Shown: one piece after another, positions 8,479 through 17,598 of the stretch
How positions within the stretch are numbered: the stretch's first letter is position 1
How the letters are laid out: the number at the start of each line of letters is the position of its first letter
NCBI RefSeq assembly: GCF_013624435.2
Contig: NZ_CP061768.1
Location: forward strand, 4,120,001 to 4,184,000
Direction: 5' to 3'
Length of the DNA: 64,000 nt
Source of the DNA: Nocardioides campestrisoli
GTDB taxonomy: Bacteria > Actinomycetota > Actinomycetes > Propionibacteriales > Nocardioidaceae
Notes under the pieces: generated by a model
The model's input: the letters and a program-made list of their open reading frames with translations, nothing else
The model's database searches: none
What the model was told of the DNA's origin: nothing
Made by a program: the position numbers and the translations under genes

Positions 8479-9248
8479 CCCGCCCTTCCTTCCCGGCCCT
8501 TCACGCGTGCGCGCTCCCGCTTCAGGATCGACTTCACTGAGTTGACGGTGGTGCTGAGACAGTCAGCGATCTCCACATGGCTGTAGCCCACGGCTTCCAT
8601 CCTCAGGGCCTGGGCTGCACGCGGACTTGAGGCCCCACGCAACACGTCTGCCGCAGCGACCGACACGAGGACGTCGTGCTCGACGCTTCCACTCCAGGCA
8701 GACTCCAGAAGCGACAGTTCCAACTCAGCATTGGCCAACCGGCGCGTGGGTGCCTCGTGTCGTTCCCAGTACCGCACGGCGTTTGCGTAGTGCTTCAAGC
8801 ACTGGCCCACAAAGAACGTCTTCAACGACGCTCCTCGTTGTGGATCCCAGATCCCCGGCAGCAACACGTCGTCCCGAAAGGCAACCGAAGCACGTGCAAC
8901 GATCTCATCGACGACACTGCTGATGGCCTGAGCGTCCTCACGCAGAGCACCGGAGATCGGGGGCGCCGGGATGCTCTTCTTGGCGCATTCTCGTTGAATC
9001 TGATCGCGATGGATCCACGCGCCGATCACGGCGCATCCGTAGCGGGCCAACTCATTCGCCACTTCGTCCCAGTCCGGGCCTCGGAAGCCGAGGGATCGCA
9101 TTTCTGTGATGAGTGCAGCGTCAGCCGCCAACCGGTCCACTCTCTCCTCTGCCGAGAGGTTCTCGGGTCTAAGCCACACCGCCTCCGAGGCGCGCAGGCT
9201 CTCTGGGACAGGTAGCCCCATCGCGTCGAAGAGCGTGTCGTCAGTCAC
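8475..9248 (-). CDS. Sigma-region-4-like DNA-binding protein
   Basis: A 257-residue protein starting at GTG 9248. The C terminus (SSPRAAQALRMEAVGYSHVEIADCLSTTVNSVKSILKRERARVKG) has the layout of sigma-70 region 4 or a LuxR-like HTH: short helix, turn, recognition helix, basic tail. The middle (LPGIWDPQRGASLKTFFVGQCLKHYANAVRYWER) resembles the sigma region 2 pattern in which Gly/Ser-rich coil is followed by FFxxxCLxxYANAxR. It may therefore be a diverged sigma factor. Upstream (9280-9350) lie two palindromes that may be its operator. Confidence 0.6.
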   Translation of the reverse strand: MTDDTLFDAMGLPVPESLRASEAVWLRPENLSAEERVDRLAADAALITEMRSLGFRGPDWDEVANELARYGCAVIGAWIHRDQIQRECAKKSIPAPPISGALREDAQAISSVVDEIVARASVAFRDDVLLPGIWDPQRGASLKTFFVGQCLKHYANAVRYWERHEAPTRRLANAELELSLLESAWSGSVEHDVLVSVAAADVLRGASSPRAAQALRMEAVGYSHVEIADCLSTTVNSVKSILKRERARVKGREGRAG

Positions 9249-9832
9249 TGCCGGGCGAATCCCGCCTCTCGCTCACGCTCAATCTGCAACGGTTGCAGAT
9301 TGGATCGATCTCTTCAGATTCACAGATCGTCGGCAACCTGCCGACGATCGTTGAGTCTGCAGGCCAGCCCTACTCACCGGAGGGTCAAGCTGCAGTCGTT
9401 GACAAGGCAAGTCTGCAGCCGCTGATGTCAACCGGCCCGTCGTGGTAGGCAGAGAGCTCAACTGCCGGATCACGTCGTCGAGCGTGTGCGAGACCACTCG
9501 ACGCCTCCGTCGGTGCCGCTCTCTCTGACACCGACGCGGGAGAAGCTAGGGATCTCCGCCAGTCGCATGATTGGAGACCCTAAGCGACCTACGGGGTGAA
9601 TCTGCGTCCTGCGGACGAGTGCGAGCATCGACTGAAAAGCCGGATGCCCAGGTGTGGGCTCAGTCGACGCAGGTTGGCGAGCAGGGCGCCCAGATAAGGG
9701 TTACTGAAGATGTGCGCAGGCAGACTCAGTTGCGACAGGAGCAATAGTCAAGACCTGTGGATGGGCGCGTTGGGCGCTGGATGATCACCCTCCTGCCCTG
9801 GCCGGTGCCGCCGCAGGGCCAGATCGCGAGCG
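9249..9832. other. Intergenic region with palindromes and no supported gene
   Basis: This 584-base stretch begins with the palindromic element at 9280-9350, described separately. The remainder has only short ORFs without ribosome binding sites or recognisable products. It may be decayed mobile DNA, since it separates the sigma-like gene from a chromosomal-looking hemerythrin gene and an IS256 element. Confidence 0.4.
9280..9350. promoter_or_regulatory. Paired palindromes upstream of the sigma-like gene (copy A of a shared element)
   Basis: The first palindrome spans 9280-9302 with perfect 11-base arms (CAATCTGCAAC, one central G, GTTGCAGATTG). The second has arms GATCGTCGGC (9325-9334) and GCCGACGATC (9340-9349). 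Both lie within 105 bases upstream of the GTG at 9248, where an operator would be expected. Bases 9280-9335 align with 44161-44217: CAATCTGCA, TGCA(G/A)ATTGGA, CGATC and GATCGTCGGCA occur in the same order with nearly identical spacing. Confidence 0.55.
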
Positions 9833-10303
9833 TCATAAGGGGCCGAAGACAGTGCGCACCTCCGCGTCTAGGTCGAGGTTGTCGAGCACCGTCAGGAGTT
9901 GGCGTTCTTCGTAGCCGAAGTGGGACTCCATGATGGCTGCGATGCCCTCGAGGTGGCGGTCGAGCTCGGCTGGGCTGACGCTCTGTTCTACGGCCTCCTG
10001 CAGGCCACCCAGCAGATGGGCGATCATCGAGTGGTCCTGCTCGAGGTAGCGCAGCGTTTCTCGCAGGTGCGGGTGAGCGGCGGCGATCGCGGGAAACAAC
10101 TCCCGGTCCTCGCCCTCGTGGTGCCTGGTCAAGGCCGTGCAGAACCCGTGGCAGAACAGCAGTAGGTCCCGGGTTGCTGTCTCTGCGGGGTCACCTTGGG
10201 CAACGGCCTCCCGCGTCACCCGCAGTGCTTCGCGCAGCCGATCGTGGACCCCGCGCATCTCTCTACTCCAGGCCACCAGCCTGGTCTTCTCGCCCTCAGT
10301 CAT
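9833..10303 (-). CDS. Hemerythrin HHE domain protein
   Basis: A 156-residue all-helical protein with the iron-ligand pattern of hemerythrin domains: an early GVHDRL histidine, CTALTRHHEGEDRELFPAI (HHxxE), LEQDHSMIAHLL, and IMESHFGYEERQLL (HxxxE). Such proteins bind a di-iron centre and sense or store O2, NO or redox changes; the exact role here is unknown. It is monocistronic, and IS256 element DNA begins just upstream of its start. Confidence 0.85.
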   Translation of the reverse strand: MTEGEKTRLVAWSREMRGVHDRLREALRVTREAVAQGDPAETATRDLLLFCHGFCTALTRHHEGEDRELFPAIAAAHPHLRETLRYLEQDHSMIAHLLGGLQEAVEQSVSPAELDRHLEGIAAIMESHFGYEERQLLTVLDNLDLDAEVRTVFGPL

Positions 10304-10412
10304 GTGAGGGCGAAGAGGTGAACGACATAATCGTCACCTTTCTTCGACTTCGACGCCTCCATGCCTGGCACGGTCTGCCACCAGCACGCGACGCTGCGCT
10401 CAGCCTACAGCG

Positions 10413-11693
10413 TCAGGCGACTTGCTGCCGGTCGCTCGATCCCTCGTCGGGTCGTTCGACGAGGACGCCCATCTCGAACTCTGCGCCGGCACGCACCAGC
10501 GCCACGAGATGAGGTGCGTTGACCGCACGCCATCTGGACTGGGCGGACTCGATGAGCTTGAACGCCATCGCGATCCCGGCCGCACGGGAGCCGGGTCCCT
10601 TGGTGACCCGCTGCCGCAACCGGACGGTCGCGAAGGTCGACTCGATCGGGTTCGTGGTGCGCAGGTGGATCCAGTGCTCGGCCGGGTAGTCATAGAACGC
10701 CAGCAGAACGTCGAGGTCGTCGGTGATCTTCGCCGCGGCCTTGGGCCACTTGACCCCGTAGTCGGCTGCGAACGCCCGCGCGGCGGCCATCGCGTGGTCC
10801 TTGTCCTCGGCGTTCCAGATCTCGGCCAGTGCGGCCTTCGCGCCCGGCTGGGCCGACTTCGGGAGCGCGTTGAGGACGTTCGCGATCTTGTGGAACCAGC
10901 AGCGCTGCTCGCGGGTCTCGGGGAACACGGTGCGGACCGCGGCCCAGAACCCCAGAGCCCCGTCGCCGACCGCGAGTACCGGGGCCCGCATCCCGCGGCG
11001 CTTGCACGAGCGCAGCAGGTCGGCCCAGGACTCGGTGGACTCGCGGTGGCCGTCGTCGAGAGCGATCAGTTCCTTCGTACCGTCGGCGCGGACGCCGATC
11101 ATCACCAGCAGACAGACTTTGTCCTGCTGCAGGCGGACCTTGAGGTGGATCCCGTCGACCCACACGTAGACGTAGTCGGTGCCGGCCAGCGACCGCTTGT
11201 TGAACGCGGCCGCCTCGTCCTGCCAGTCCTTGGTCAGCCGGGTGATCGTGGCCGCAGACAGGCCGTGGCTCGTGCCAAGGAACTGCTCCAGCGCCGGGCC
11301 GAAGTCGCCGCTGGACAGGCCGTGCAGGTAGAGCAGCGGCAGCACCTCGGCCACCCGCGGGCTCTTCCGCGCCCAGGCCGGCAGGATCGCCGAGGCGAAC
11401 CGTCGCCGCTCGCCGGTGGTCTCGTCGATGCGCTTGTCGTTGACCCGCGGCGCGCGCACCGGAATCGCGCCCGCTGCGGTGGTCACCTCCCGCGGGTCGT
11501 GGTGGCCGTTTCGGACCACCAACCGGTGACCGTTCTCATCGAGCTCGTCCTTGAATGCCTCGATGTAGGCGGCGACCTCGGCCTGCAGCGCAGCGGCGAG
11601 CATCTGCCGAGCGCCGTCGCGGACGATCTCGTCGAGCAGCGACCCACCGCTGACCTCGTTGGACGCCTCGGCGTCGTGAACTACCTTGAGCAT
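10413..11693 (-). CDS. IS256-family (Mutator-like) transposase
   Basis: A 426-residue transposase starting at ATG 11693, with GGGAAGG seven bases upstream. Recognisable features are the N-terminal LLDEIVRDGARQMLAAAL, the first DDE Asp in YVWVDGIHLKVRL, the second Asp in LAVGDGALGFW, and a CWFHKIANVLNALPK motif (the C-x2-H signature of this superfamily) before the final Glu in NPIESTFATVRLRQ. The reading frame is intact, so the element may be active. It is only distantly related to the second IS256 transposase at 19265-20509. Confidence 0.9.
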   Translation of the reverse strand: MLKVVHDAEASNEVSGGSLLDEIVRDGARQMLAAALQAEVAAYIEAFKDELDENGHRLVVRNGHHDPREVTTAAGAIPVRAPRVNDKRIDETTGERRRFASAILPAWARKSPRVAEVLPLLYLHGLSSGDFGPALEQFLGTSHGLSAATITRLTKDWQDEAAAFNKRSLAGTDYVYVWVDGIHLKVRLQQDKVCLLVMIGVRADGTKELIALDDGHRESTESWADLLRSCKRRGMRAPVLAVGDGALGFWAAVRTVFPETREQRCWFHKIANVLNALPKSAQPGAKAALAEIWNAEDKDHAMAAARAFAADYGVKWPKAAAKITDDLDVLLAFYDYPAEHWIHLRTTNPIESTFATVRLRQRVTKGPGSRAAGIAMAFKLIESAQSRWRAVNAPHLVALVRAGAEFEMGVLVERPDEGSSDRQQVA

Positions 11694-11779
11694 GGACGTA
11701 CCTTCCCGAGCCGGCGCGCCAACGCCGACCCTGATCCGAACTTGAGCATGGGCTTCGATCTTGCTCGGGAGGTACGTCC
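11694..11779. repeat. Inverted repeat in the IS256 transposase leader
   Basis: GGACGTACCTTCCCGAGC (11694-11711) and GCTCGGGAGGTACGTCC (11763-11779) are complementary except for one missing base. They flank 51 bases that also contain a second copy of TTGAGCATGG, which also overlaps the transposase start codon. The left arm supplies the ribosome binding site in the minus strand, so pairing in the mRNA would hide it. I could not define the terminal inverted repeats of this element. Confidence 0.5.
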
Positions 11780-12109
11780 GCTTCACGTCACCTCGCCGAG
11801 CGCCATCCACAGGTTCTGATCATTGCTCTTGCGACAGGCACAGACATCCCTGCGAGGGCGTCAACGGGTCGGTGCAGGGGTCCCGGCCCCACCAAGGCTT
11901 TGAACGGTTGTGAGCGCGACTATTGACGTAGCCGTCCCCAAACCGGAATGCCGCTACCCTCAGCCACAGGACTGGGCGGCCTCCGGGGTGCCGACTAGCG
12001 TCGCTGGACATGGATGCACGATCTGCAACGCGGCGCGGGCCCCGAACTCAACGGGGAGTGTTGACGGAATTCTGGAAGACGTTGGGCTCGCGAAAAAAGG
12101 AATGCGTGC
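11780..12109. other. Intergenic region between IS256 element and ApeA-like gene
   Basis: No ORF with a ribosome binding site or recognisable product is present. The region probably contains the outer end of the IS element and the promoter of the ApeA-like gene. An AAAGGA ribosome binding site lies at its right edge. Confidence 0.35.
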
Positions 12110-13588
12110 ATGTCAAGGGAACCATTGAGCCTCAGTGACGAGAGCGAGTGGTCAGGACTCTGGTGGCTTCCAGATGAGCCGCAGCAACGAGTACCGGGAA
12201 CACTCCGGTACACCCCCGACGATGGCTTGAGGGTCACCCTGATTGGTGCGTTTGAGGACCGCATCGTCGTAGATATGCCTGGCGGGGCGTCCATCGATCA
12301 AGGCGCACGATCCTGGGACAGGATATTGGGCGTCGCCAATCAACGGGAGATCACTCTCCTGGGCTGCGTCCCGACAGCTTCGAGGCGGACGTTCGGTGCT
12401 CGAGTGAAGAGTCCTGACCAACAGACGATTGTCGCGACGTCCGCTCTTATTGGCGTGCACGTGGGCAACGAGGACGAGCCAGCGTTCTCTCGCTGCGACG
12501 TCTCAGTGGAGGACTTGGGCGAGTGGGCGGGATCCTCCGTCCTAAGTGGATCGATCAGCCTGAAGGACGGTCGGCTGTCCGGCGGAGGGTCCATAGTCGT
12601 GACCCCGGTGGAGGAACCCTCCGTCAGAGTCGATGGAGCCGAGTTCGTGCTCGCTCACCGTTACACCTCGCCCTTCTTCGATAGGCGCCGAGGAGAGTTG
12701 ATCGGGCGAGTACGCGACACGGCATTCGTACGAATAAGGCCAGACAATCCATGTTCGCTACGCGACGCTTTCGCATTCGCTCGCTTCGTCGAAGATCTCG
12801 TCTCGCTGGCCACGCACCGCGCCGCCGGTGTTATCTGGCTTCGGCTTAGGGGGCTGTCCCTGGAACCGGCGACTGCGGACGGCCCTAGTCGCGACTTGGA
12901 TGTGGACGTTCTTTACCCCCCGGCTCGGGTAGGGCATCACGACGCCAAGGCTACCGAGTCGCGGAACATCTTCTTCACGTGTGACGACATCCCCTTTGTG
13001 GACATCATTCCGCGATGGAGCGAGGTGTACGGCCGCCTGCGGGCGGCTTCAAACATGATCCTTGGCCTGCGATACGCGCCCCCTCGGTACGTCGAGAACA
13101 ACCTCCTTGTCGCGGTAGGCGCCGCCGAGGTCTTGCATCGAGAACTACGAATTTCCGAATCCCCGATCCCTGCCAAGGAATTCAAAGCCATCCGCGAGGA
13201 CATTCTCCAACTAGTGCCGGCGCAACACCAGGAGAGGATCAAGTCCGCGCTTCGCAACGACCCAACACTGCGGGACCGCCTCCGCGCACTCGCACTTCGT
13301 CCAGATGCAGACGCGATTGCACGGCTCGTACCTGACGTCGATCGGTGGGCGACCGTGACGACGAGGGCTCGCAACGATCTCGCTCACGAAGGCCAAACTC
13401 CACGCCAGTCTGTAGACGATTTGATCGCCGTCGTGAACGTCACATCAGCGGTGGTGATACTCAACCTGTTGCATGAGCTCGGGCTGGCGACTGAACGTCA
13501 GCGGGAGATCGTGAAGAATCACCCGGAATGGCGGAGCACGGCCAATCATGCGTGGAAGTGGCTGGCCACTTCCACAGACGACTCCTGA
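12110..13588 (+). CDS. ApeA-like HEPN-domain anti-phage protein
   Basis: A 492-residue protein. Its N terminus (SGLWWLPDEPQQRVPGTL, followed by DGLRVTLIGAF) matches the pattern of the ApeA N-terminal domain, where GxWWLP and PGTL are conserved. Near the C terminus is RNDLAH, the R-x4-H catalytic motif of HEPN ribonucleases, within a helical region (TTRARNDLAHEG). ApeA-type proteins are single-gene abortive-infection systems that cleave RNA on phage infection; that role is known for relatives and inferred here. The start ATG has AAAGGA eight bases upstream. It is convergent with the cyclase-like gene, and IS256 DNA lies on its other side. Confidence 0.75.
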   Translation: MSREPLSLSDESEWSGLWWLPDEPQQRVPGTLRYTPDDGLRVTLIGAFEDRIVVDMPGGASIDQGARSWDRILGVANQREITLLGCVPTASRRTFGARVKSPDQQTIVATSALIGVHVGNEDEPAFSRCDVSVEDLGEWAGSSVLSGSISLKDGRLSGGGSIVVTPVEEPSVRVDGAEFVLAHRYTSPFFDRRRGELIGRVRDTAFVRIRPDNPCSLRDAFAFARFVEDLVSLATHRAAGVIWLRLRGLSLEPATADGPSRDLDVDVLYPPARVGHHDAKATESRNIFFTCDDIPFVDIIPRWSEVYGRLRAASNMILGLRYAPPRYVENNLLVAVGAAEVLHRELRISESPIPAKEFKAIREDILQLVPAQHQERIKSALRNDPTLRDRLRALALRPDADAIARLVPDVDRWATVTTRARNDLAHEGQTPRQSVDDLIAVVNVTSAVVILNLLHELGLATERQREIVKNHPEWRSTANHAWKWLATSTDDS

Positions 13589-13633
13589 GCCAATAGCAAC
13601 TCGGCCCACTGTCCACCCTGAGGGACTGGGACG

Positions 13634-14560
13634 CTACGCAAACGGGGTGAAAGTCAGGGTCGGAGCCTCTGGGATGTATAGCTCAGAGCGGTTGTCAACC
13701 CGTGAGTTCGTCACTACATAGTTGTGGTACGCAGCAACCCAGTCGTATTTCTCGCCCACGCCTCCCGAGGGGTATCGAGCGCGCATGGCGATGACTTGGT
13801 CGCGATGTGCCACTAGGCCGTCGCGGGGATTCGGTGCATGCACGAAACCTTCGTCTTCAAACACTGCGGGTAGGTAGTTGACGAAAACTCTTTCGTCCTG
13901 ATCAACTAGGAGGTAGGTCGCGAAGGCCGATGGGGCAGGCGCCTCATCCTCAACATGACGCTGCGCCAGTCCCACTGCGATGTCATTCAGTAGGACACGC
14001 GGTACGACCGCCTCTTTCTCCTCAAGCAGCACAGCACAGACGTGTGCCGGGCCAGTCACGAACTCACCATCTGCGTACGCCATACCGCCAGCAATGCCGC
14101 CTCGCAGAAAGCGGCCGTTCACTGCGAGGTTCAACTGGTAAACGGCGGCCGAAAAGACCTGAGTAAAGAGACCGAGATCCGCGCCAACGCTGGGGTGCGG
14201 ATCGATAGGTTCGACCACTACAACGTTGTCGCTGAAGTAGAGCGCACGCTGACGTTCATCGTCGTACATCTCCTCGTTGTGGAGGAGATCGCGCATCCTG
14301 TCGTACAGTCGAATATCTTCTCGAAGGGCAGCGTCGTCGTAGTTGAGAAGACGCTCGGTTGTTCCGAGTTCGTCAAGGTAGGTGACGAACGCGGGACGCA
14401 GAACGGGGTTGCCTGCTCCGTCCACGAACAACCGTCGGCCGTCGGTCCTTCTGGCGAGCCGTTCTGCATTTCGCGCTTCCCTTGTGGCGCGTGCGCTTGC
14501 GAGTAGCGCTTCCGCATCGATTGCCGCGCGTGGACTCGGTTTCCTGCTCCCTTTCGACAT
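13634..14560 (-). CDS. Class III nucleotide cyclase-like protein
   Basis: A 308-residue protein. ALYFSDNVVVVEPID has the Asp that binds the first metal in class III cyclases (FSD). FLRGGIAGGMAYADGEFVTG, PAHVCAVLLEEKEAVVPRVLL resembles the later RxGIxxG ... GpAvnxAxxLE ... A..prI segment of these folds. A typical second metal Asp and the base-specifying Lys/Asp pair are not obvious, so activity is uncertain. Such cyclase-like proteins occur in defence loci, and Pycsar systems use cyclases making cCMP or cUMP. Here no membrane effector gene is in the same operon. The start at 14560 has only a weak ribosome binding site. Confidence 0.5.
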   Translation of the reverse strand: MSKGSRKPSPRAAIDAEALLASARATREARNAERLARRTDGRRLFVDGAGNPVLRPAFVTYLDELGTTERLLNYDDAALREDIRLYDRMRDLLHNEEMYDDERQRALYFSDNVVVVEPIDPHPSVGADLGLFTQVFSAAVYQLNLAVNGRFLRGGIAGGMAYADGEFVTGPAHVCAVLLEEKEAVVPRVLLNDIAVGLAQRHVEDEAPAPSAFATYLLVDQDERVFVNYLPAVFEDEGFVHAPNPRDGLVAHRDQVIAMRARYPSGGVGEKYDWVAAYHNYVVTNSRVDNRSELYIPEAPTLTFTPFA

Positions 14561-14755
14561 GAGCCGGAGTATGTCAGGGGTTCACTGCGGTTGCGTTGCC
14601 GTAGGGATGTGGCTCTTAGGCAGGTTCGGTAGAGGTCTGGCGTGACTCTCCTGCCGTAGTCGTTGCAGCGAGGCGGAACGTTGCTGCGCTGGCTGGGCCC
14701 CGCCTACAGGCGCTCGACCCGCGGCCTCATCTGGCGATCTTTCGAGCGGTCCGAC

Positions 14756-15406
14756 ATGATCGGCCGCATGACGAACGGGCCTTTTGCAGGCAAGGGCATC
14801 AGCCGCCGCGACTTCCGCCGGGCACAACAACAGGGTTCGCTCATGAGTGATCCCGACAACAAGTACCGGGGAATCGACGGCCGCAAGACTATGGATGAAG
14901 AAGATCAGGCCAAGAAAGACGAGGAGCAGTGGGGAAAAGACGTCGTCGAAGGCCTGCGACTGATACGACGCTTCGAAGATGCCTTCGCCAAGACTTCCTC
15001 CCAGACCCGTGCCCTTATTCGGGACGACATCGCGAAGAACCGCATGCAGCCCTACCTTGTGAGGATCTACCAGGTGGTAGCAGCCGCAACTGGGATTGCC
15101 GTCCCTGCGGCAGCAGCCAAGACCGGTCAAGCAGTCCTCAACCGTCACCAGTGGCAGGACAGGCACGTTGCCCGCTATGCGGCAATGTGCGAACGCATAG
15201 ATTCAGTGTCATCCAAGTCAACTAAGACGATCCGGCTATGGCCGAGCCAGAAGCGAGTGTCGCTACAACTGAAGTTCTGGGAGCCGCCGCATTTCGATAA
15301 GACTGGCGAGCAGCGGCTGGTCGTTATCGCGACTGCGGTATACGTTATGCGGAGCATGCCTGGCGGCCGCGCCTACCTCGACTCCCTTCAGATAGAGGGC
15401 TCCTAA
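14756..15406 (+). CDS. Hypothetical protein, about 216 residues
   Basis: The product has a charged N-terminal half (ISRRDFRRAQQQGSLMSDP, DEEDQAKKDEEQWGKD), a helical middle with one apolar stretch (VVAAATGIAVPAAAAKTG) and a basic C terminus. No motif is recognised. The start is uncertain among ATG 14756, ATG 14768 and the ATG opening MSDPDNKY. It is divergent from the cyclase-like gene; the pair could be functionally linked (cyclase and effector), which is inference from position only. Confidence 0.5.
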   Translation: MIGRMTNGPFAGKGISRRDFRRAQQQGSLMSDPDNKYRGIDGRKTMDEEDQAKKDEEQWGKDVVEGLRLIRRFEDAFAKTSSQTRALIRDDIAKNRMQPYLVRIYQVVAAATGIAVPAAAAKTGQAVLNRHQWQDRHVARYAAMCERIDSVSSKSTKTIRLWPSQKRVSLQLKFWEPPHFDKTGEQRLVVIATAVYVMRSMPGGRAYLDSLQIEGS

Positions 15407-15663
15407 CGCAGGCTAGCTCTCTAAGGTTGGCGAATAGGGCGCGAGACCGCCACGCGACGCGTCTCCCCGGCCTAGCATCTCGTGGAGTCACGGCTCGCAG
15501 AGCCGCGTCGTTGCATGCTTCTCCCACTACAACTGAGCGGGCCCATTCGGAAGGATCGAGTCAGAAGAAACTGAGCCGAAAGCACCGCCCTCCGAAAGGC
15601 AAGGCGTGGAATTCCCGTCGAAACGCCCGGCCACGTCGTGTCTGATGAGAGGGCGTGGCCGAA

Positions 15664-16608
15664 TCACTGATCCCGTCTCCAGCCGCTCAATTGCGAGCAG
15701 ACCCGGTCCCAAGCGCGTGACATCTCAGTCCATTCGGCTTGCAGCACACTCGCACCCACGTATTCAGAGACCGTTCTGAGTGCGTGCTCGGTTCCAGCGA
15801 TGACGCCAGTGGACCAGAGCGCGGGTAGGTAGCTAGGTACCTGCTTCCAATCGAAACGGATCCAGGTCTGCGCGATCTCTGGGTGTTCACCGTGAACGAG
15901 GCTCGACGTCGCCCTCCACGCATGCTCCCCAAGGCCGGTGGTTCCGATTCCCTCCTCGGTGAGTCCCTCGACAGAGAAGCGCTCCCCTAGGTAGTGGACG
16001 CCGAACCTGGCCCTCCTGACGGACCAACCCTTCTCGGTCGCGATGCCGAGTATTCGGTCGATCTCGGCTTGGAACTCTTTCGTGTCGCCACTGTTCACGA
16101 TGTCGGCAAACCGAACAGACGCGTGGAGACGTGACAGTCGCCGCGTTAGCGCACGTTGGGCACGTATCTCGACGGTGAGGGTCGGGTCGCACACAGCCGC
16201 GGTCAGGACGCAGGACTCATAGACAGCACGGCTGACAGCCGCCGCCCCCACGAAGCTGCTCTGGGTAGCAATGAGGGCAGCCCAACCTCTGAGAGAGTCT
16301 GCGGCAGCGGCGAGATCCAAGCTGGCCTCCCGGTAGATGAGTTCGCCTACCAGTTCCATTGCGTCATCGAGAGTATGAGCCAAGTCCTCTTGGTAGACGA
16401 CCTGTCGGTCCTGCGGCCACTGTTCGTTCGACAAGCGGAAGATCCCGCGGGAGAGCACGTGCGCGGCGAGCGCGAGTTCTTCGCGTGCCTCCGCGGCAAG
16501 GCGACCGCTTCGCTGCGTGTCCGCCACGAAGTCCTCTAGCGAGAAGTCGTTCGTCAATGTTGACACCGCTCTCCATTGCTGGTCCCTCGACCGCGGCTGT
16601 CTTGCCAC
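15664..16608 (-). CDS. Hypothetical helical protein, about 300 residues
   Basis: The product is mostly helical (LAAEAREELALAAHVLSRGI, ASLDLAAAADSLRGWAALIA), with AVSRAVYESCVLTAAVCDPTL and a C-terminal GASVLQAEWTEMSRAWDRV. The ARxxYE-like motif (SRAVYES) in an all-helical protein resembles DUF5677-like or HEPN-adjacent families, but this is not certain. The longest start is GTG 16608; GTG 16566 behind GGAGAGCG is an alternative. It lies alone between unknown genes and the decayed immunity locus. Confidence 0.5.
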   Translation of the reverse strand: MARQPRSRDQQWRAVSTLTNDFSLEDFVADTQRSGRLAAEAREELALAAHVLSRGIFRLSNEQWPQDRQVVYQEDLAHTLDDAMELVGELIYREASLDLAAAADSLRGWAALIATQSSFVGAAAVSRAVYESCVLTAAVCDPTLTVEIRAQRALTRRLSRLHASVRFADIVNSGDTKEFQAEIDRILGIATEKGWSVRRARFGVHYLGERFSVEGLTEEGIGTTGLGEHAWRATSSLVHGEHPEIAQTWIRFDWKQVPSYLPALWSTGVIAGTEHALRTVSEYVGASVLQAEWTEMSRAWDRVCSQLSGWRRDQ

Positions 16609-16690
16609 GTCTGCTCGCGCTTACACATGGGCGGTCGGGGTGCGAGTTCACGATATGGCGCTGGGCGGCGCTGCTGGGCACGATCCGGTT

Positions 16691-17039
16691 CTAGGGGACA
16701 TACATCTGTGCGGTCGGGATCGGCTGGCCCGTGCGCGTGTCCACGATGTTGATGCCGTTCCCTTCGTCAACGATCTGAGGTCGGACCCCACGGGCAGGTC
16801 CCAGATGCCGAGAGAGCGGGCTCGATCTCGCAGACTCGGTTGAAGTCGACGATCTGGAGGTTGGAGGCGTCGTGGAGATACTCGGTGGTGTCGATGTGGC
16901 TGACGATGCGCCAGCCGTTGTCTGCTCGGGCTTGCGAGTTCTCGCGGACCATCCAGCGCACGCGCCCGGCACCGCTCAGGATGTTCTTGGAGACCAGGCA
17001 GGCTCCTGCATTGGGAATGAACTCGATGGTGTCCGTCAT
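16691..17039 (-). pseudogene. Decayed DUF2185/Imm33 immunity gene (copy 2)
   Basis: The N-terminal frame (ATG 17039; MTDTIEFIPNAGACLVSKNI, SGAGRVRWMVREN) is close to the intact gene at 21938-22294. After CEIEPAL it shifts twice: the segment matching GIWDLPVGSDL and the one reading QIVDEGNGINIVD lie in two other frames. Two single-base deletions near 16790 and 16822 explain this. The C terminus ends at the TAG at 16691-16693. It forms part of a larger decayed duplicate that continues to 18137. Confidence 0.8.
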
Positions 17040-17048
17040 GACGACTCC

Positions 17049-17447
17049 TCAGGGCAACGTGTGCCTATGACTGTGCCAGCACCTGCTGGACGAGGCGCTC
17101 AGCTTGCAGGCGCCGCGACGGGGGATCCCCTGCTCGGTGAGCTTTGCCTCGATCCGCTCGACGAGCTCTCCGCGCTTGGCGTACCACTTGCGCAGCCTGA
17201 CCACGACAGGTTCGCCCCCCTCGCTGGGGGCGAGGAGGTCGATGTCGGGTCGCTCCAGGAGGACGTCATAGAACGGCCGCAGGGTGCTGTCGCTGAACGT
17301 AAACTTGCGCGCGATCGTCTCCAAGGGGGTCCCGAACCCGGGGTACACCTCGTTGACGTCCGCACCGAGGTCCAGCATGCGCCGCAAAAGGACGGCCTCG
17401 GCTTCGAAGTCGTGCCTGTTCGCCCCGAGGAGAACATGGAGTGGCCG
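17049..17447 (-). pseudogene. 5'-truncated ankyrin-repeat immunity gene (copy 2)
   Basis: From about 17447 the frame reads PLHVLLGANRHDFEAEAVLL, then RRMLDLGADVNEVYPGFGTPLE, matching the second half of the intact ankyrin protein at 22342-22917 almost residue for residue. The first about 80 residues of the paralogue are missing, and the frame upstream encodes unrelated sequence. The last residues also diverge from the intact copy. Only part of the protein survives, so function is unlikely. Confidence 0.75.
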
Positions 17448-17598
17448 GCGAGGGCGTGGGGGTTCTCCACCTGCGACATGCCAAAACCATGACAGGTTCT
17501 GGATGACTGGCCTCCGCGTTATCCACAGGCCTGAGGGTGATTTCCGAGTCGCAGACGGATGGGATTTCCACCCGTTCTCTGTCCCCGCCCGAGACGCG

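Noticed and set aside
10413..11779. Terminal inverted repeats and target duplication of the first IS256 element
   Set aside because: I compared both flanks by eye and found only weak matches (GCGCTC-type), too poor to report ends.
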